A stretch of DNA of 64,000 bases from Rotaria sp. Silwood1 (Eukaryota; Rotifera; Eurotatoria; Philodinida; Philodinidae), in NCBI GenBank assembly GCA_905250075.1, contig CAJNOP010000219.1, positions 234,989 to 298,988 on the forward strand, read 5' to 3'. The first letter of the stretch is position 1. Each line of letters begins with the position of its first letter. Positions 39,001-49,216 of the stretch are shown piece after piece. The notes under the pieces were generated by a model. That model did not search any database and was not told the DNA's origin. It was given only the letters and a program-made list of their open reading frames with translations. Made by a program: the position numbers and the translations under genes.

Positions 39001-40490
39001 CGTGGCGATCGTAATGAGTTTGACCAGCCATCAGTTCTGCTTGGATTTCTTGCCACTTAGGATTGCAAGTGAACGTCACAAATAGGTCGGGTCTTCCGTA
39101 GTTTCTGACGTATGTCATAGCGTCTTGTGTATATTCGTGCATGTGGCGTGGGCTTCCAGTGAATGTGGATGGTAGAATCACTAACTGACCGAGGTTGTCG
39201 ACATTGCCATCATTAGCTACTGCATCTCTCAGGTGAATGTATTCCTCCACTCTGAGTTTCTTCTGATTTAGGCGTACAAATAATAATCGCTCGCTTTCAT
39301 TCTTGGCATACATGTCAACCACGAACTGATGAAAGAGTTGGCGGCATCTCAAGATGTGATTGACATTTCCGACTCGCACCATCATTCTGTATGCATAAAA
39401 ATTCATGGCCGATACCTTTTTGCCTTCGACAGTTATTCCTGTTGTGGGATCAACCTGCATGATGGAGAAGTCATAGCCATCTTCTCCCTCCCAAAAGATG
39501 AGAGGGTATTGTAAGGCATCATAAGACCTGTGTGTCTCTGCCACTCTCTGCAGTTGGTTGTTTCTTTTCTCCAAGACAATATCTCACCGATCAAATTCGT
39601 TGCCTGCTATGACGATTGCCACCTCATTTGTTACAGGTTCATTGAAGCGTCGCTCATGCTCTCCAGCAGGTCTCTTATCCGCTCGAATGACTACCCTATA
39701 CGCATCGGAAGGCATCCTTTGAAGAGCAGTCTTGAAAATGTGGACATAACTGTTATGTTGGTGGAGCATTTGCTGTAGTTCCAGGATGATATCTTGTCTT
39801 GTAACAGGAACGTTATTGAAACGCTGCTTGGCCTCTTGTTGTTCATCACCCATGAAATAAATTTGAAGAAATTGATGCTCTTCATTCGGAAGTGGTAGCA
39901 GGGATTCCACACGATGGTAAATTTGACCCTGAACCTTAAAGGTGGGCATGAAACCCGGCTCACATACTTTCTTGGTCGCACCAAAAGACGTCATCTGAAA
40001 GCAGGAGTTGTACTTTCTGATGTTTCCAGAAAATGCTTCGATCGATGTGTTGTTCCTGACATTAATGATTGAAGTAGCTCCGGAGGAGGTTGAAGTGGTG
40101 GTAAGCTGACTTTATCATTGGAGCAACACATGCCTGGCGCTTCGCCACTCCATTTGAGAGCACCACAGTATGACCGCACGTTGTCCATTCGTCCAATATT
40201 AAATTGAGGATACTTGTCGTAGTTTTTGACTGGATTGTATCGAAATGCTTCACCTTCTAGATCTGTCCAGCGTGCGACTCGTGAGGCTGCTTGTCTTGAA
40301 CGTTGATCTTCACTTCGAGCGCGTCTCTGGTCGGGAGTCTCGGCTGCTCGTGAGGCCGCTTGTCTTGAACGTTGATCTTCACTTCGAGCGCGTCTCTGGT
40401 CGGGAGTCTCGGCTGCTCGTGAGGCCGCTTGTCTTGTACGTTGATCGTCGAGTCTGGCCTGCCTCTGCTCTGGATTCTCGGCTGCTCGTG
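36082..40490 (-). pseudogene. Helitron Rep-helicase (RepHel), broken
   Basis: Read from the right, there is an Arg-rich N-terminal tandem repeat, then a zinc-binding-like region (CGALKWSGEAPGMCC), then the Rep nuclease. Rep has the HUH motif GLPHAHIL near 38870 and the paired tyrosines in KYICKYVNKG (Tyr codons at about 38440 and 38428). The PIF1-type helicase follows, with Walker A GGTGKT near 37340, Walker B-type DECTM near 37115, and the C-terminal motif AMSINKAQGQSLK. It would nick and unwind DNA for rolling-circle transposition, but it is dead. I see a frameshift near 40023, a TGA at 39583-39585, a TAG at 38828-38830, a frameshift at the A-tract near 37373-37380, a frameshift near 37190 and a TAG at 37123-37125. 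The last stop codon is at the 36082 end. Confidence 0.93.
40262..40490 (-). repeat. 69-bp coding tandem repeat in Helitron N-terminus
   Basis: About three copies of a 69-bp unit (23 codons, core ETPDQRRARSEDQRSRQAASR) lie here. Two are nearly identical and the outermost has diverged. Arg-rich repeats of this kind are common at the N-terminus of Helitron proteins. The last copy runs straight into the telomeric repeat. Confidence 0.8.
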
Positions 40491-40608
40491 AGGTGTGGGT
40501 GAGTGTAGGTGGGTGCGTGGGTGTGGGTGTGGGTGTGGGTGTGGGTGTGGGTGTGGGTGTGGGTGTGGGTGTTGATTATCGTATTTATTCTATGCCCACA
40601 CCCACACG
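40491..40608. repeat. Telomere-like array A: (TGTGGG)n, spacer, (CCCACA)n
   Basis: G-rich GTGGGT units run from 40491 to 40573 (about ten consecutive near-perfect TGTGGG units). After a 21-base AT-rich spacer, C-rich CCCACACCCACAC runs from 40595 to 40607. TGTGGG is the known bdelloid telomere unit. The array joins the broken Helitron directly. Confidence 0.88.
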
Positions 40609-40849
40609 ATGATTTTTTTTCATTTTTTTTACTTCCTAGATGGGTGTAGATGCTATTTACATAAACACACAAATCAACCCATAAAAACTTTCAGTTCTAT
40701 TATTTTAAATTAAAGCAAGTACTTTTTTTGTAGAGAATTGGATCATGCATGTTTAAAAACTAGATTCAAATTTTACTTTTGTTTGGAAACGGAGATATAT
40801 GAAAGATAGCAAATGCCGCAAAACGTTTTGTATAGTCCGTGTATCTATG

Positions 40850-41215
40850 TTGTAAAGACAAGTGTCCCTCTTTTATTACTGAATACCTATATCTTCCTTA
40901 CCTTTCTTCGTGAACTCCTAACTATACTCATTAGGTAGGAGCGAAAAAAGCATCATTAGAGTGATACTGATTGTTTCTTTTTTAATGAAGGGACGGAGAG
41001 TGATTGCATAGGATACGCCTTATACGTGCGATATTGCTTTTTGTCCTTGCATTGATTTCATGGTAAAGGAAAAAGTCACTGTTATCATTGAGTTTTTAAT
41101 TAATATATTGACTTTGTAAAAACAAGGGTCCCCCTTGTATTGCTTAGCTGTTACATTTTCATCACTTTTCTTCACTACGCATGCAGCATACACACATCAG
41201 GTAGGAACTAAAAGT
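40850..41215 (+). repeat. Two diverged direct repeats about 260 bases apart
   Basis: The segment 40850-40955 (AAGACAAGTGTCCCTCTT to AGGTAGGAGCGAAAAA) resembles 41110-41215 (AAAACAAGGGTCCCCCTT to AGGTAGGAACTAAAAG). It may be a remnant of a tandem array. Confidence 0.5.
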
Positions 41216-41364
41216 CTGTGCATTTCTTGATTTTCAAATAAATTTTGCAATAAAATACTGAAGTTCGGTCTTTTTCGAAGACTACAGTTGCGCTAGTCTA
41301 AGAAAAACAGTTTTTTCCTGCGCAGAATCAGCGCGAAAAGGGTTTTCCGTTAAAGAATGCATAA

Positions 41365-44300
41365 CACTGACACTTATGGGTGTTACTTTATCTTTATTGA
41401 CCTTTATATTAAAGAATAAATATCAATAAAATCTTTATATTTGAAATATAAACATAAATAAATCACTTATTTTTGAAAAATAAAGAAAATATAAAGATAA
41501 GCGTATGATTTTTTTTCTATGATTTAAAAAGAAACAATTTCATGCTATAACAATAGGGTAAATGAACTGGAACAAGTTTATTGTATACAGGTGTTCGATC
41601 TATCAAGAAAATGTTGTTATTCATTATGTAACGTACCAAAAAATAGAACTGTACTATATATTTAAGGCCTTCCTCTTCAAACAAGTCACTTTTCGACAGA
41701 ATCATCCAAAGTGGAATAAATATATGGGAAAGTAGCCCGTCATCTGCTCTTTCCTATGCGATAAAAGTTTTTATTTGGTATCTCTTTTTTTCTAAAAATT
41801 TTGGAAGATTTTCGTCCTCCCCTATTCGAAAAATAAACTGTTTTTAGAAAAAAACAAAAACTCTTTTTTCGCTTTTCTCAGAGCATGGGTTCAAGAACGT
41901 AGCACTAGCAGAACTCTCTCATAGTAAAAACTAAAGTCAAATATATTTTTTTGCTTGAAAATTTGTGTCTAGGGCTAGCCTCCCTCATGGCTCTTTTTTC
42001 TAAAAAAAAACTGTTTTATTTTCATATAAGAAAGCACGTCTATAAAAACAGCGTCAGGTTTTCAGGGTGTTTTTGAGTCATTGAACTTGCTATCCCTTTT
42101 TTCGCTTGAAAAGTAAGACTTAAAAAAAGGGGCGATGACAGGGCTGCATTCTGACATGCTCTTTCAAACAAAAAAATATTTGATTTTATCTTTTACTATG
42201 CTAGAGTTCTACTAGCACTACTATAGAATCATTTTTGAACATTGAATGGTGAATATCTTGGTGTCAAACGTCATGATATAGGGCTGAAAATTTTACTAGA
42301 GCCATGGTTCACTAGCCCCAACATATCCAGAAAGTTACATGGAATTTGGATATTCCTGGATTGAGATCTATTTTTGATGGGCACCTTAGTGAGTGCTTAA
42401 TTAACGAGCAGTGAAAGCTTGGATGATATCTTCGATTGACTTTTCGATTGGATCTCCCATCTAATCTCTTTTTAATACCATTAAAAACCTTCAAATTTAG
42501 ATTCGATGTTGCTGCTACAATTTTATGAAAATCAGTTCGTAGGAAAAATTGCATGATCCTTATGCTGGTCAAGTCTAAATTCTTTATTTTAATGAGTTTG
42601 AGTAGGCACAAAAATCAACTAGTTACGGACATCTACATCCTTAAATATTCAGTCTCATAAAGCGATAAAGAAAAATGTCGAAAAACACTTTAGCATTGAA
42701 GCTTTCTTTTAGTGTCCGTAAAGCATCTATAGCAGGTGTTTTTGGAATGAGGGAATCTTCGTTTTTCCAAAGCGTGAAGTAAATTTTCAGAAAAAGAATT
42801 TCAAAGCAAAAAGTACCGAAAGAGTTTTCTTCCATATAATGATACCGAGCTTTTTACTTTTTCACTTTCAGCAGCTCGTGAAAAATTCTATTTGATCGTG
42901 TTTTAGCTTTTTCTACTATTTAATATTTAAAGAATAATTTATTAAGTACTTGATATTTGCTATTAATCCTTTTTTTGAATATTTGTGAAGTTCAAATAAA
43001 TTTATAAACATTTTTTTCACACCACCAAATGATTGATGCTTCTATGTGAATAAGGATGTCTCTCTTCATCTGATATTTTGTATACCTTTTGATAATATTA
43101 TGGCACCATCAGAAACATTGATCATCGACATGTCCTTCTAAACTTCGGATTAGTCCGGAGTACTAATTAGATACTCTTTAGTGCTAATTTTGGATGAACT
43201 TTTTCGACTTGATACTATTTCATTTTGAAGGTTTTATAACAATATGGAACAGTTAGGTGAAAACAGTCGATGATTGAGGTCATCATGAGTCATGCACTGT
43301 TCAAATGAGATTAATATAACCGTTGAAGCGTACTTGAGTAAAACTTCCTAGTATTCATAAAAATCTATATGATGTCCTGTTTAGAAAAGACGCATAACTA
43401 TTATTCTTTGGTTTCTCATTGACGGACATCTGTAGACTCAAACTTCTTAAGTGTTCAAATGATCTTTTTTTCTTTTCTCCTCCTCCTCTTGTATATTTTT
43501 TCTCGTTTCTCTAATACGCAGTTATATACACCCATAAATAGACTTGAATCTATTAGCTATCTAGAAATTGTTATACACGTGAATACGATAGCGGCTACAA
43601 TAGGATTGAATGAGTACCATGCATAGGAGATTGTGCAAGTGTGCATGAAGTGCCAAACCACTATGATTACGTAATAAAATGGAATCGTCAAAAGCATAGG
43701 ATATGGCTCGAATATTTAAATATTGGTGCAGCCGGCAATTTTTGTGTTATCAGTGATTCACCAATTAGACTTTTTTCAGCAGTGTAAAGTCACGGAGATG
43801 GGTCATTCTGTCAGAATAATTAACGGGCAGTTATTTTTCGATGATTGATTACTTCGCATCTGTTCAAGCGTCCTGCGAGAAGTAACACATCGAGCAATAG
43901 CCTATTGTTCACTGACCTGATCAAAGGAGAAAAAGCAGATCCTTTGATCCTGGCTCATGGTAGATCCTGTTAGAAACCAGAGTTCCCTTTTTCTCTTTGA
44001 ACTCGATATTCAATTCGCAATCACATTTAGATGACCAAATATGCGTGTTTATAATGTTTATGTTAAATGAACCTTTTTTATAGGTCCATCCTAAGATAAT
44101 GCTAAATATATGTAATTTTTGCATATGTTATTAAATACAGAAATTAATTATTAGCCCATATTAATCTAGTAAAGCTGCAGCCATACAATAATTTTTATCT
44201 CATAAATAGGTATATGAAATAAGTGTTATCTAATTGTGAAGAAACGATACGAGACAGATATATATGTTCGTTTTATATTCCGATGAACTTGTCTTATAGT

Positions 44301-45040
44301 ATCGCTACCTTCTATGCTGAAAGAAGTATGAACTTCGTACTTCAAAACCTCCTTCAAGGAGACGAGAAAGATAGAAATTGAATAATTAATTAGCTATAGT
44401 GAATATTTTCTGAGATGAAGTTAGAAAAACTATAAACTAAAATGATGTGCTTGCAGTCTTTGCTTATGTTATTGTCGCAAAAAAATTATTAAACTATCGA
44501 AACTAGTAACATACAGTCGGGTGAACATTAATCAAAGTTGCATCAATAGAATAAAATACTCCTCGCGATAAAAGCCTCAACTTCATATTGACCAGTGTCC
44601 TTTTAAAATATAAATAGATTTAAAAAAATTGCTAGTATGATTTCACTTGAGGGTTGTCTGTAATGCTGGAGTTCAGTTAGATGAGAGAGGCAGATCTTTT
44701 TAAAAAAATACGTCATACAAAAATATTGAGTGTATTGTTCTGTTTGTTACATTCTTATTTCGCACATTCGATTTTGCGATCGACGAAATATATTTACTGA
44801 ATAAACTGTTAGTTGACATATCCTGTTGTTATAGGACGGATTTGTTTCTTTTTAAATCATAGAAAAAAAATTCTTACGTTTATCTTTATAATTTCTTTAT
44901 TTTTCAAAAATCAATGATTTATTTATCTTTATTTTATAAATATAAAGACTTTATTTATCTTTATTTTTCAAATATAAAGATTGTATTCATCTTTGTTTCA
45001 TACAGTAAATATAAAAGTAATACTCCTACTGACACTACTA
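41365..45040. mobile_element. Large element with long terminal inverted repeats
   Basis: The left arm 41365-41700 and right arm 44715-45040 are inverted copies. Shared blocks include TTTTTTCTATGATTTAAAAAGAAACAA and the AT-rich ATAAAGATAAA region. The total is about 3.7 kb. The inside has only short broken minus-strand frames (for example 42312-42611, 42641-42835 and 43921-44124) with no transposase I can name. Probably a decayed DNA transposon or foldback element. Confidence 0.6.
42238..42312 (-). repeat. Dispersed short repeat copy
   Basis: Inverted relative to 13305-13372. It shares CTATATCATGACGTTT and the AAAATTTTC core with that copy; a weaker third copy lies near 16016-16090. Confidence 0.5.
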
Positions 45041-45227
45041 ATCATAGGTCAAGAATAACCTTACCCATGTTATACTAGGTACTGTTTAAGTTGCTAAGAC
45101 CTAATCACATTCAGACGATTCTTTCCTGCATTTTTAAACGTACGATATCATAGGTCAGGATTCGACCTTTTCCTGGAAGGATTCGCCCTAAAGAACTCCC
45201 CAAGTTTGAGACCCTACTCATCAGGTA

Positions 45228-46144
45228 CAGGGTGATCAGTTTATTTTCGAACGATTTTCGTAGACTTATTCTTCCTCAGCAACTGATTCAGATCTGATGA
45301 ATCTCATATCAATGTATCCCACAAAGACTGTACATACTGCTCTAATAATCAGATTTTGTACAGAAGGATGTTTTGTAATAAAATACTGGACTAATTTTGA
45401 AGAGGTCATTTTCAAGTTTTTTAAAATGAACATTTCGTATTATTCCTCCATACTATCATCTTTTGACATCAGACATATGTCACAGGTACATCCACTATTA
45501 GTGCATCTATTCTAAAAGTTTCAACGATAAAGAACGAGAATTCATAGAGAAATCAGTAAGTGTTTCAAATATATAGTTGAAGCTAAACATATGGCAAGGC
45601 TTATCCTGTTACCATGTCTAGTTTAATTTAAAGTCTGAAACAGCAGTTAACTGTATTTTAGAATTATCTACACGTGAGAGTAGGTCAGGCGTCTATAACC
45701 ATCTTGTAAAGTTTTGAATTAAACCAGAAATAGTAACAGAATAAGCTTTGCAATGTGTTTCGCTTCAACTATATATTTGAAAAACTTCCTGATTTCTCTA
45801 TGAATTCTCGTTCTTTATTGCTGAAACTCTTAGCATACATGCACTAATAGTGGATGCACCTGCGACATTTGTCTGAGGTCAAAAGACGATAGTATGGAGA
45901 AATAATCGAAAAAGTTCATTTCTGGTGGCACCTGCAAATATGCTTGTTCTCAAAAATGTTAAAATGACCTTTTCAAAATTATCTAGTGTTTTATCACAAA
46001 ACATTCTTCTATACAAAATCTGATTATTAGAGCAGTATTTACAGTCTTTGTGGGATACATTGATATAAGATTCATCAGATCTGAATCAGTTGCTGAGGAA
46101 GAATAAGTCTACGAAAATCGTTTGAAAATAAACTGATCACCCTG
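45228..46144. mobile_element. Foldback element with TA duplication (Tc1/mariner-like ends)
   Basis: Tips CAGGGTGATCAGTTTATTTT (from 45228) and AAAATAAACTGATCACCCTG (to 46144) are perfect inverted repeats flanked by TA at 45226-45227 and 46145-46146. The two arms match over most of their 350-base length, leaving a unique centre near 45600-45750. It interrupts a member of the surrounding GATTCGCCC repeat family. TA duplications and the CAGGGTG start fit a non-autonomous Tc1/mariner-type element. Confidence 0.85.
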
Positions 46145-46680
46145 TAGAACCAGATGAGCTCTATCCAATGCACACCGAGTTTTCCAAAAAAACCGAAACC
46201 GTTCCTGAGAACAGCCGGAGATACTGCCAAAAAAGGCCCAAAAATAGTAAAAACTTAGAACTCACCGCTGCGATTCGCCCAGGAGCACTTTTCAAAATCC
46301 ACACTCATCTCTCTAGATAGATTTTTACGAGCTCTATCCAATGGACACCTTGTTCTTTCGATTCGATCATCCCACCATACAGCTAACCCGGAATTAACCT
46401 GTCACTAACTAACTCCCAGCATGCGACCTGCCGCAATGTTTCAGTTGTATTCTCCAACTACAAAACACAGCTCTTCAAATAGATTTCGACGAGCTCTAAT
46501 CAGTGGGCATCTTATTCTTTCAATTTGACCACTCCTTCATGGAGAAAAACCCTAATTAAAGCCCTAATTATTAAACTATCTAACATCAGATATGCATACT
46601 ATGGGCTATTTAATTTCAGTCTGAATTTATCAAATAAAAATAATACTTGATTTCAAACTGAAACGTGAGTCTAGGAGTGA

Positions 46681-46795
46681 GGGGGGGGGAGTGACTGAGG
46701 GCGTGGGTGTTGGTCTGGGACCCACACACACACCCACACCCATGGTGCGGGTGTGGGCGCGCGAGTGAGGGTGAGGGTGTGCTTGTGGCTTTGTG
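46681..46795. repeat. Telomere-like array B (degenerate)
   Basis: Short G-rich (GGGCGTGGGTGTTGG), then C-rich (CCCACACACACACCCACACCC, 46721-46742), then G-rich again to about 46790. Units are imperfect. Confidence 0.7.
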
Positions 46796-46799
46796 TACT

Positions 46800-46915
46800 A
46801 TAGGCTTTAGTCCCCTGCACAAGGGACTAAGCGGGGACTAAGCTTTTTGTGGGGGGGACTAAGGGGGACTTTGCAGGACTAGGGGGGACTAAGGGTTTTT
46901 AGTGGGACTACGTAG
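46800..46915 (+). repeat. GGGACTAAG tandem repeat
   Basis: About nine imperfect copies of GGGGACTAAG, with G runs of variable length, directly after array B. No coding sense. Confidence 0.7.
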
Positions 46916-47390
46916 TATCAAACGAGAAAAGTTTGATTCGGAAGAAGTTGGTGCGGTTTTTTTGATTTTAGAATTCAGTTTGAAATAAAAAAGCCCATAG
47001 ACTCCAGATATGGTAGGATTCGCCCAGAAGCACTCTCCAAGTTTGAGACACAACCCCCCAAATAGATCTTGACGAGATCTATTCAAAAGACACCTTATGC
47101 TTTCGATTTGACCAATCCTTTCTGAGGAAATCGCTTGATTAAGCCTTAATTAGCAAATTAATTAAATTCCGACCTTATACGATTTGCCCAGGAGTACTCT
47201 CCAAGTTCCACACACAAGTCTCCAAGTAGACCTCGACGAGATCTATTTGAATGGCTGTGTTTTGTAGTTGGAGAGTGCAATTGAAACATTGCGGCAGGTC
47301 GCATGCTGGGAGTTAGTTAATGACAGGTTAATTTCGAGTTTGCTGCATGGTGGGATGATCGAATCAAACGAATAAGATTTCCAATTGATA

Positions 47391-47493
47391 GAGGGTGTGG
47401 GTGTGGGTGTGGATGTGGGTGTGGGGCGTGGGTGGTGTGGGTGTGGGTATGGGTGTGGAAGTGGGTGTGGGTGGGGTGGGGTGTGGGTGTGGG
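47391..47493 (+). repeat. Telomere-like array C, G-rich only
   Basis: It begins GAGGGTGTGGGTGTGGG and continues in variant TGTGGG units up to the CAAGGGGG tip of the next element. There is no C-rich arm on this side. Open frames here are low-complexity artefacts. Confidence 0.85.
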
Positions 47494-47508
47494 CAAGGGG
47501 GAAACAGC

Positions 47509-47850
47509 AGACTTCAAGACTTCAAAAGACTTCAACAGACTTCAGCCGCAGTGACTTCATATTTTCACAAGACTTCTAAAGACTTCTAAAGACTTCTGAA
47601 GACTTCATAGGACTTCAAATGACTTCGCAAGACTTCATAAGACTTCGTATGGCTTCATGGGACTTCATGGGACTTCAAAAGACTTCAAAAGACTTCGTTA
47701 GACTTCACAGACTTCGTGAGACTTCACGGACTTCATGAGATGTCAGAGACTTTGTAGGACTTCCTGAGACTTTATAAGACTTCATCAGACTTCACAAAAC
47801 TTCACAAGACTTCACCAGACTTCACAAGACTTCGCAGGACTTCAAGAGGC
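47509..47850 (+). repeat. 10-bp minisatellite, consensus GACTTCANRA
   Basis: About 34 imperfect copies (GACTTCAAAA, GACTTCATGG, GACTTCACAA and similar). The same unit and orientation recur at 48718-48935. Confidence 0.85.
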
Positions 47851-48305
47851 AGATTCCATGCGTATCAAAAGAAACCTTATAGAAATTACATGAAACCTCT
47901 ATAACATGCAAAAAAACAAAACTTATCAAATAGTAGGGGTCTCATTTACCGTTTACTTTATAATAAATATAAATTATTTATCATTTAATTTACGCGTAAA
48001 TTAAATGAAAAGTAAATATAAATTGACACCCTTATTCATAACCGAGTAACTAGTGTCTTCCGAGAACCACGAACAGGAATGATATTGAAAATTGTTTGCT
48101 CCCAAAAGTCTGTTTTGTGGAACTCACGTATAGTTTCTTCGAAAATAGTGAGTGTAGTTTTCAGTTCGAGGTTTGGCGGCTCCCCCCTCCTCTCATCCCA
48201 TTACAGACACTTAGCAACGGAGAAACAGAACATTACGGACATACGCTCCCCCCCCCCGAACCCCCTCGCCGGCTCCGAGTGAGGAGTGCGGATGGTTGTG
48301 ATTGT
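47851..48305. other. Unique DNA within the minisatellite element
   Basis: No gene or named repeat seen. A GC-rich patch (CCCCCCGAACCCCCTCGCCGGC) lies at about 48248-48275. Confidence 0.5.
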
Positions 48306-48412
48306 GGGTGTGGGTGCGGGTGTGTGGGGTGGGTTCGGGTGTGAGTGTGGGTGTGGGTTGTGGATATGGGGCGTGTTAGGGACAGAGAAACACCCGCATC
48401 CCACACCCACCC
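48306..48412. repeat. Telomere-like array D (G-rich then C-rich)
   Basis: G-rich GTGGGTGTGGGTGCGGG units run from 48306 to 48372. A 19-base spacer follows, then CACCCGCATCCCACACCCACCC to 48412. Same polarity as arrays A and E. Confidence 0.78.
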
Positions 48413-48717
48413 AGGGCTCTCGATTGTTTTTAAGAGTGGCGGTGGCTAATAATTTTTCGCAGACAGTACTCATAACTGCCTCCCAATTTCCCCAAAAGTC
48501 AGAAGTGAAGACCAAAAAAAAAGCCGTCTTTATCTCGATTTTCTAGGCGCACTGGAATACCTTTGCGACAGCCAGTCCCTTTTAATCCGAACTCTGAGCG
48601 CTACTAAAAATTTCACAGACAAATAGCAAAATTTTTGCAGACACGCTAAAACAGTGCCGAGGGCTAGCCCTTGGCATCCCCCGGCACATCGAGGGGCCTG
48701 CAGCCACCCACACCCAC

Positions 48718-48935
48718 CCCCTTCATGAGACTTCATTAGACTTCAAGAGACTTTATGAGACTTCACGAGACTTCATGAGACTTCACGAGACTTCATGAGA
48801 CTTCATGAAACTTCATGAGACTTCAAAGACTTCAAGGGACTTTATGAGACTTCAGGGACTCCAGGAGACTTTGTGAGAATTCATAAGACTTCAAGAGACT
48901 TCAAAAGACTTTCAAGACTTCACGAGACTTCAAGG
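48718..48935 (+). repeat. 10-bp minisatellite, consensus GACTTCATGA
   Basis: About 20 copies of GACTTCATGA/GACTTCACGA, in the same orientation as the block at 47509-47850. It lies just inside the right tip of the TIR element. Confidence 0.85.
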
Positions 48936-48961
48936 CTGAAGTCTCTGCTGTTTCCCCCTTG

Positions 48962-49216
48962 GGTGTGGGTGTGAGTGTATGGGTGTGAGTGTGGATGTGG
49001 GTGTGGGTGTGCGTGTGGGTGTGGAGGGGGGTGTGGGTGACGGGAAAACAATGCCACACCCACCCACATCCACACCCCACACCCACACCCCACACCCATA
49101 CCCACACCCATACCCACTCCCACACCCACTCCCACACCCATACCCACACTCACACCAACACCCATACCCACACCCACACCCACACCCACACCCACACCCA
49201 CTCACACCCACACCCA
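48962..49216. repeat. Telomere-like array E (G-rich then C-rich)
   Basis: G-rich units run to 49039. A 14-base spacer (ACGGGAAAACAATG) follows, then a long C-rich run of CCCACA units from 49054 to 49216. The left flank is the TIR element, the right flank unique AT-rich DNA. Confidence 0.88.

Larger units (their letters stand above)
35984..40490 (-). mobile_element. Decayed Helitron transposon, 5' end lost
   Basis: On the minus strand the element ends with a GC-rich hairpin (CCCGGGCAACGCCGGG, 35996-36011) and, ten bases on, CTAG followed by host T at 35984. This is the classic Helitron 3' terminus inserted between A and T. The coding remnant of a Rep/PIF1-helicase protein fills the rest. The 5' side ends inside the N-terminal coding repeats at about 40490, where telomere-type repeat begins, so the Helitron 5' terminus (TC start) is missing. 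The body is clearly more GC-rich than the surrounding DNA. Confidence 0.93.
45155..47260 (+). repeat. Diverged tandem family (GATTYGCCCAGGAG units)
   Basis: At least four related segments start near 45180 (split by the foldback element), 46270, 47020 and 47167. They share GATTYGCCC-AG-A-CACT-TCCAAGTT, followed by a TAGATNTNGACGAGATCTAT-type stretch and, in most, GACACCTT. Spacing is irregular. No gene. This looks like a subtelomeric satellite-type family. Confidence 0.55.
46360..47369. repeat. Inverted repeat of about 130-base arms
   Basis: 46360-46490 is matched inverted by 47240-47369, almost perfectly through CTCCCAGCATGCGACCTGCC and CCAACTACAAAACACAG. The right arm stops about 20 bases before a telomeric array. 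Confidence 0.8.
47494..48961. mobile_element. TIR-bounded minisatellite element inside a telomeric array
   Basis: The left tip CAAGGGGGAAACAGCAGACTTC (47494) recurs inverted at 48938-48961, with a 2-base difference. The outer flank on both sides is TGTGGG repeat in the same orientation (47391-47493 and 48962 onward), as if the element had been inserted into one array. Inside there are a 10-bp minisatellite at each end, unique DNA, and another telomeric palindrome (array D). No protein is encoded. Confidence 0.65.

Noticed and set aside
40379-40672. Minus-strand frame with TH repeats
   Set aside because: Combines telomeric repeat with the Helitron N-terminal repeat in a wrong frame.
42312-42835. 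Two minus-strand frames considered as transposase pieces
   Set aside because: No catalytic or family motif could be identified; mentioned only as broken frames within the inverted-repeat element.
47509-48935. Possible CRISPR array from the regularly repeated GACTTCA unit
   Set aside because: Units are 10 bp in tandem without unique spacers of constant length; it is a eukaryotic minisatellite.
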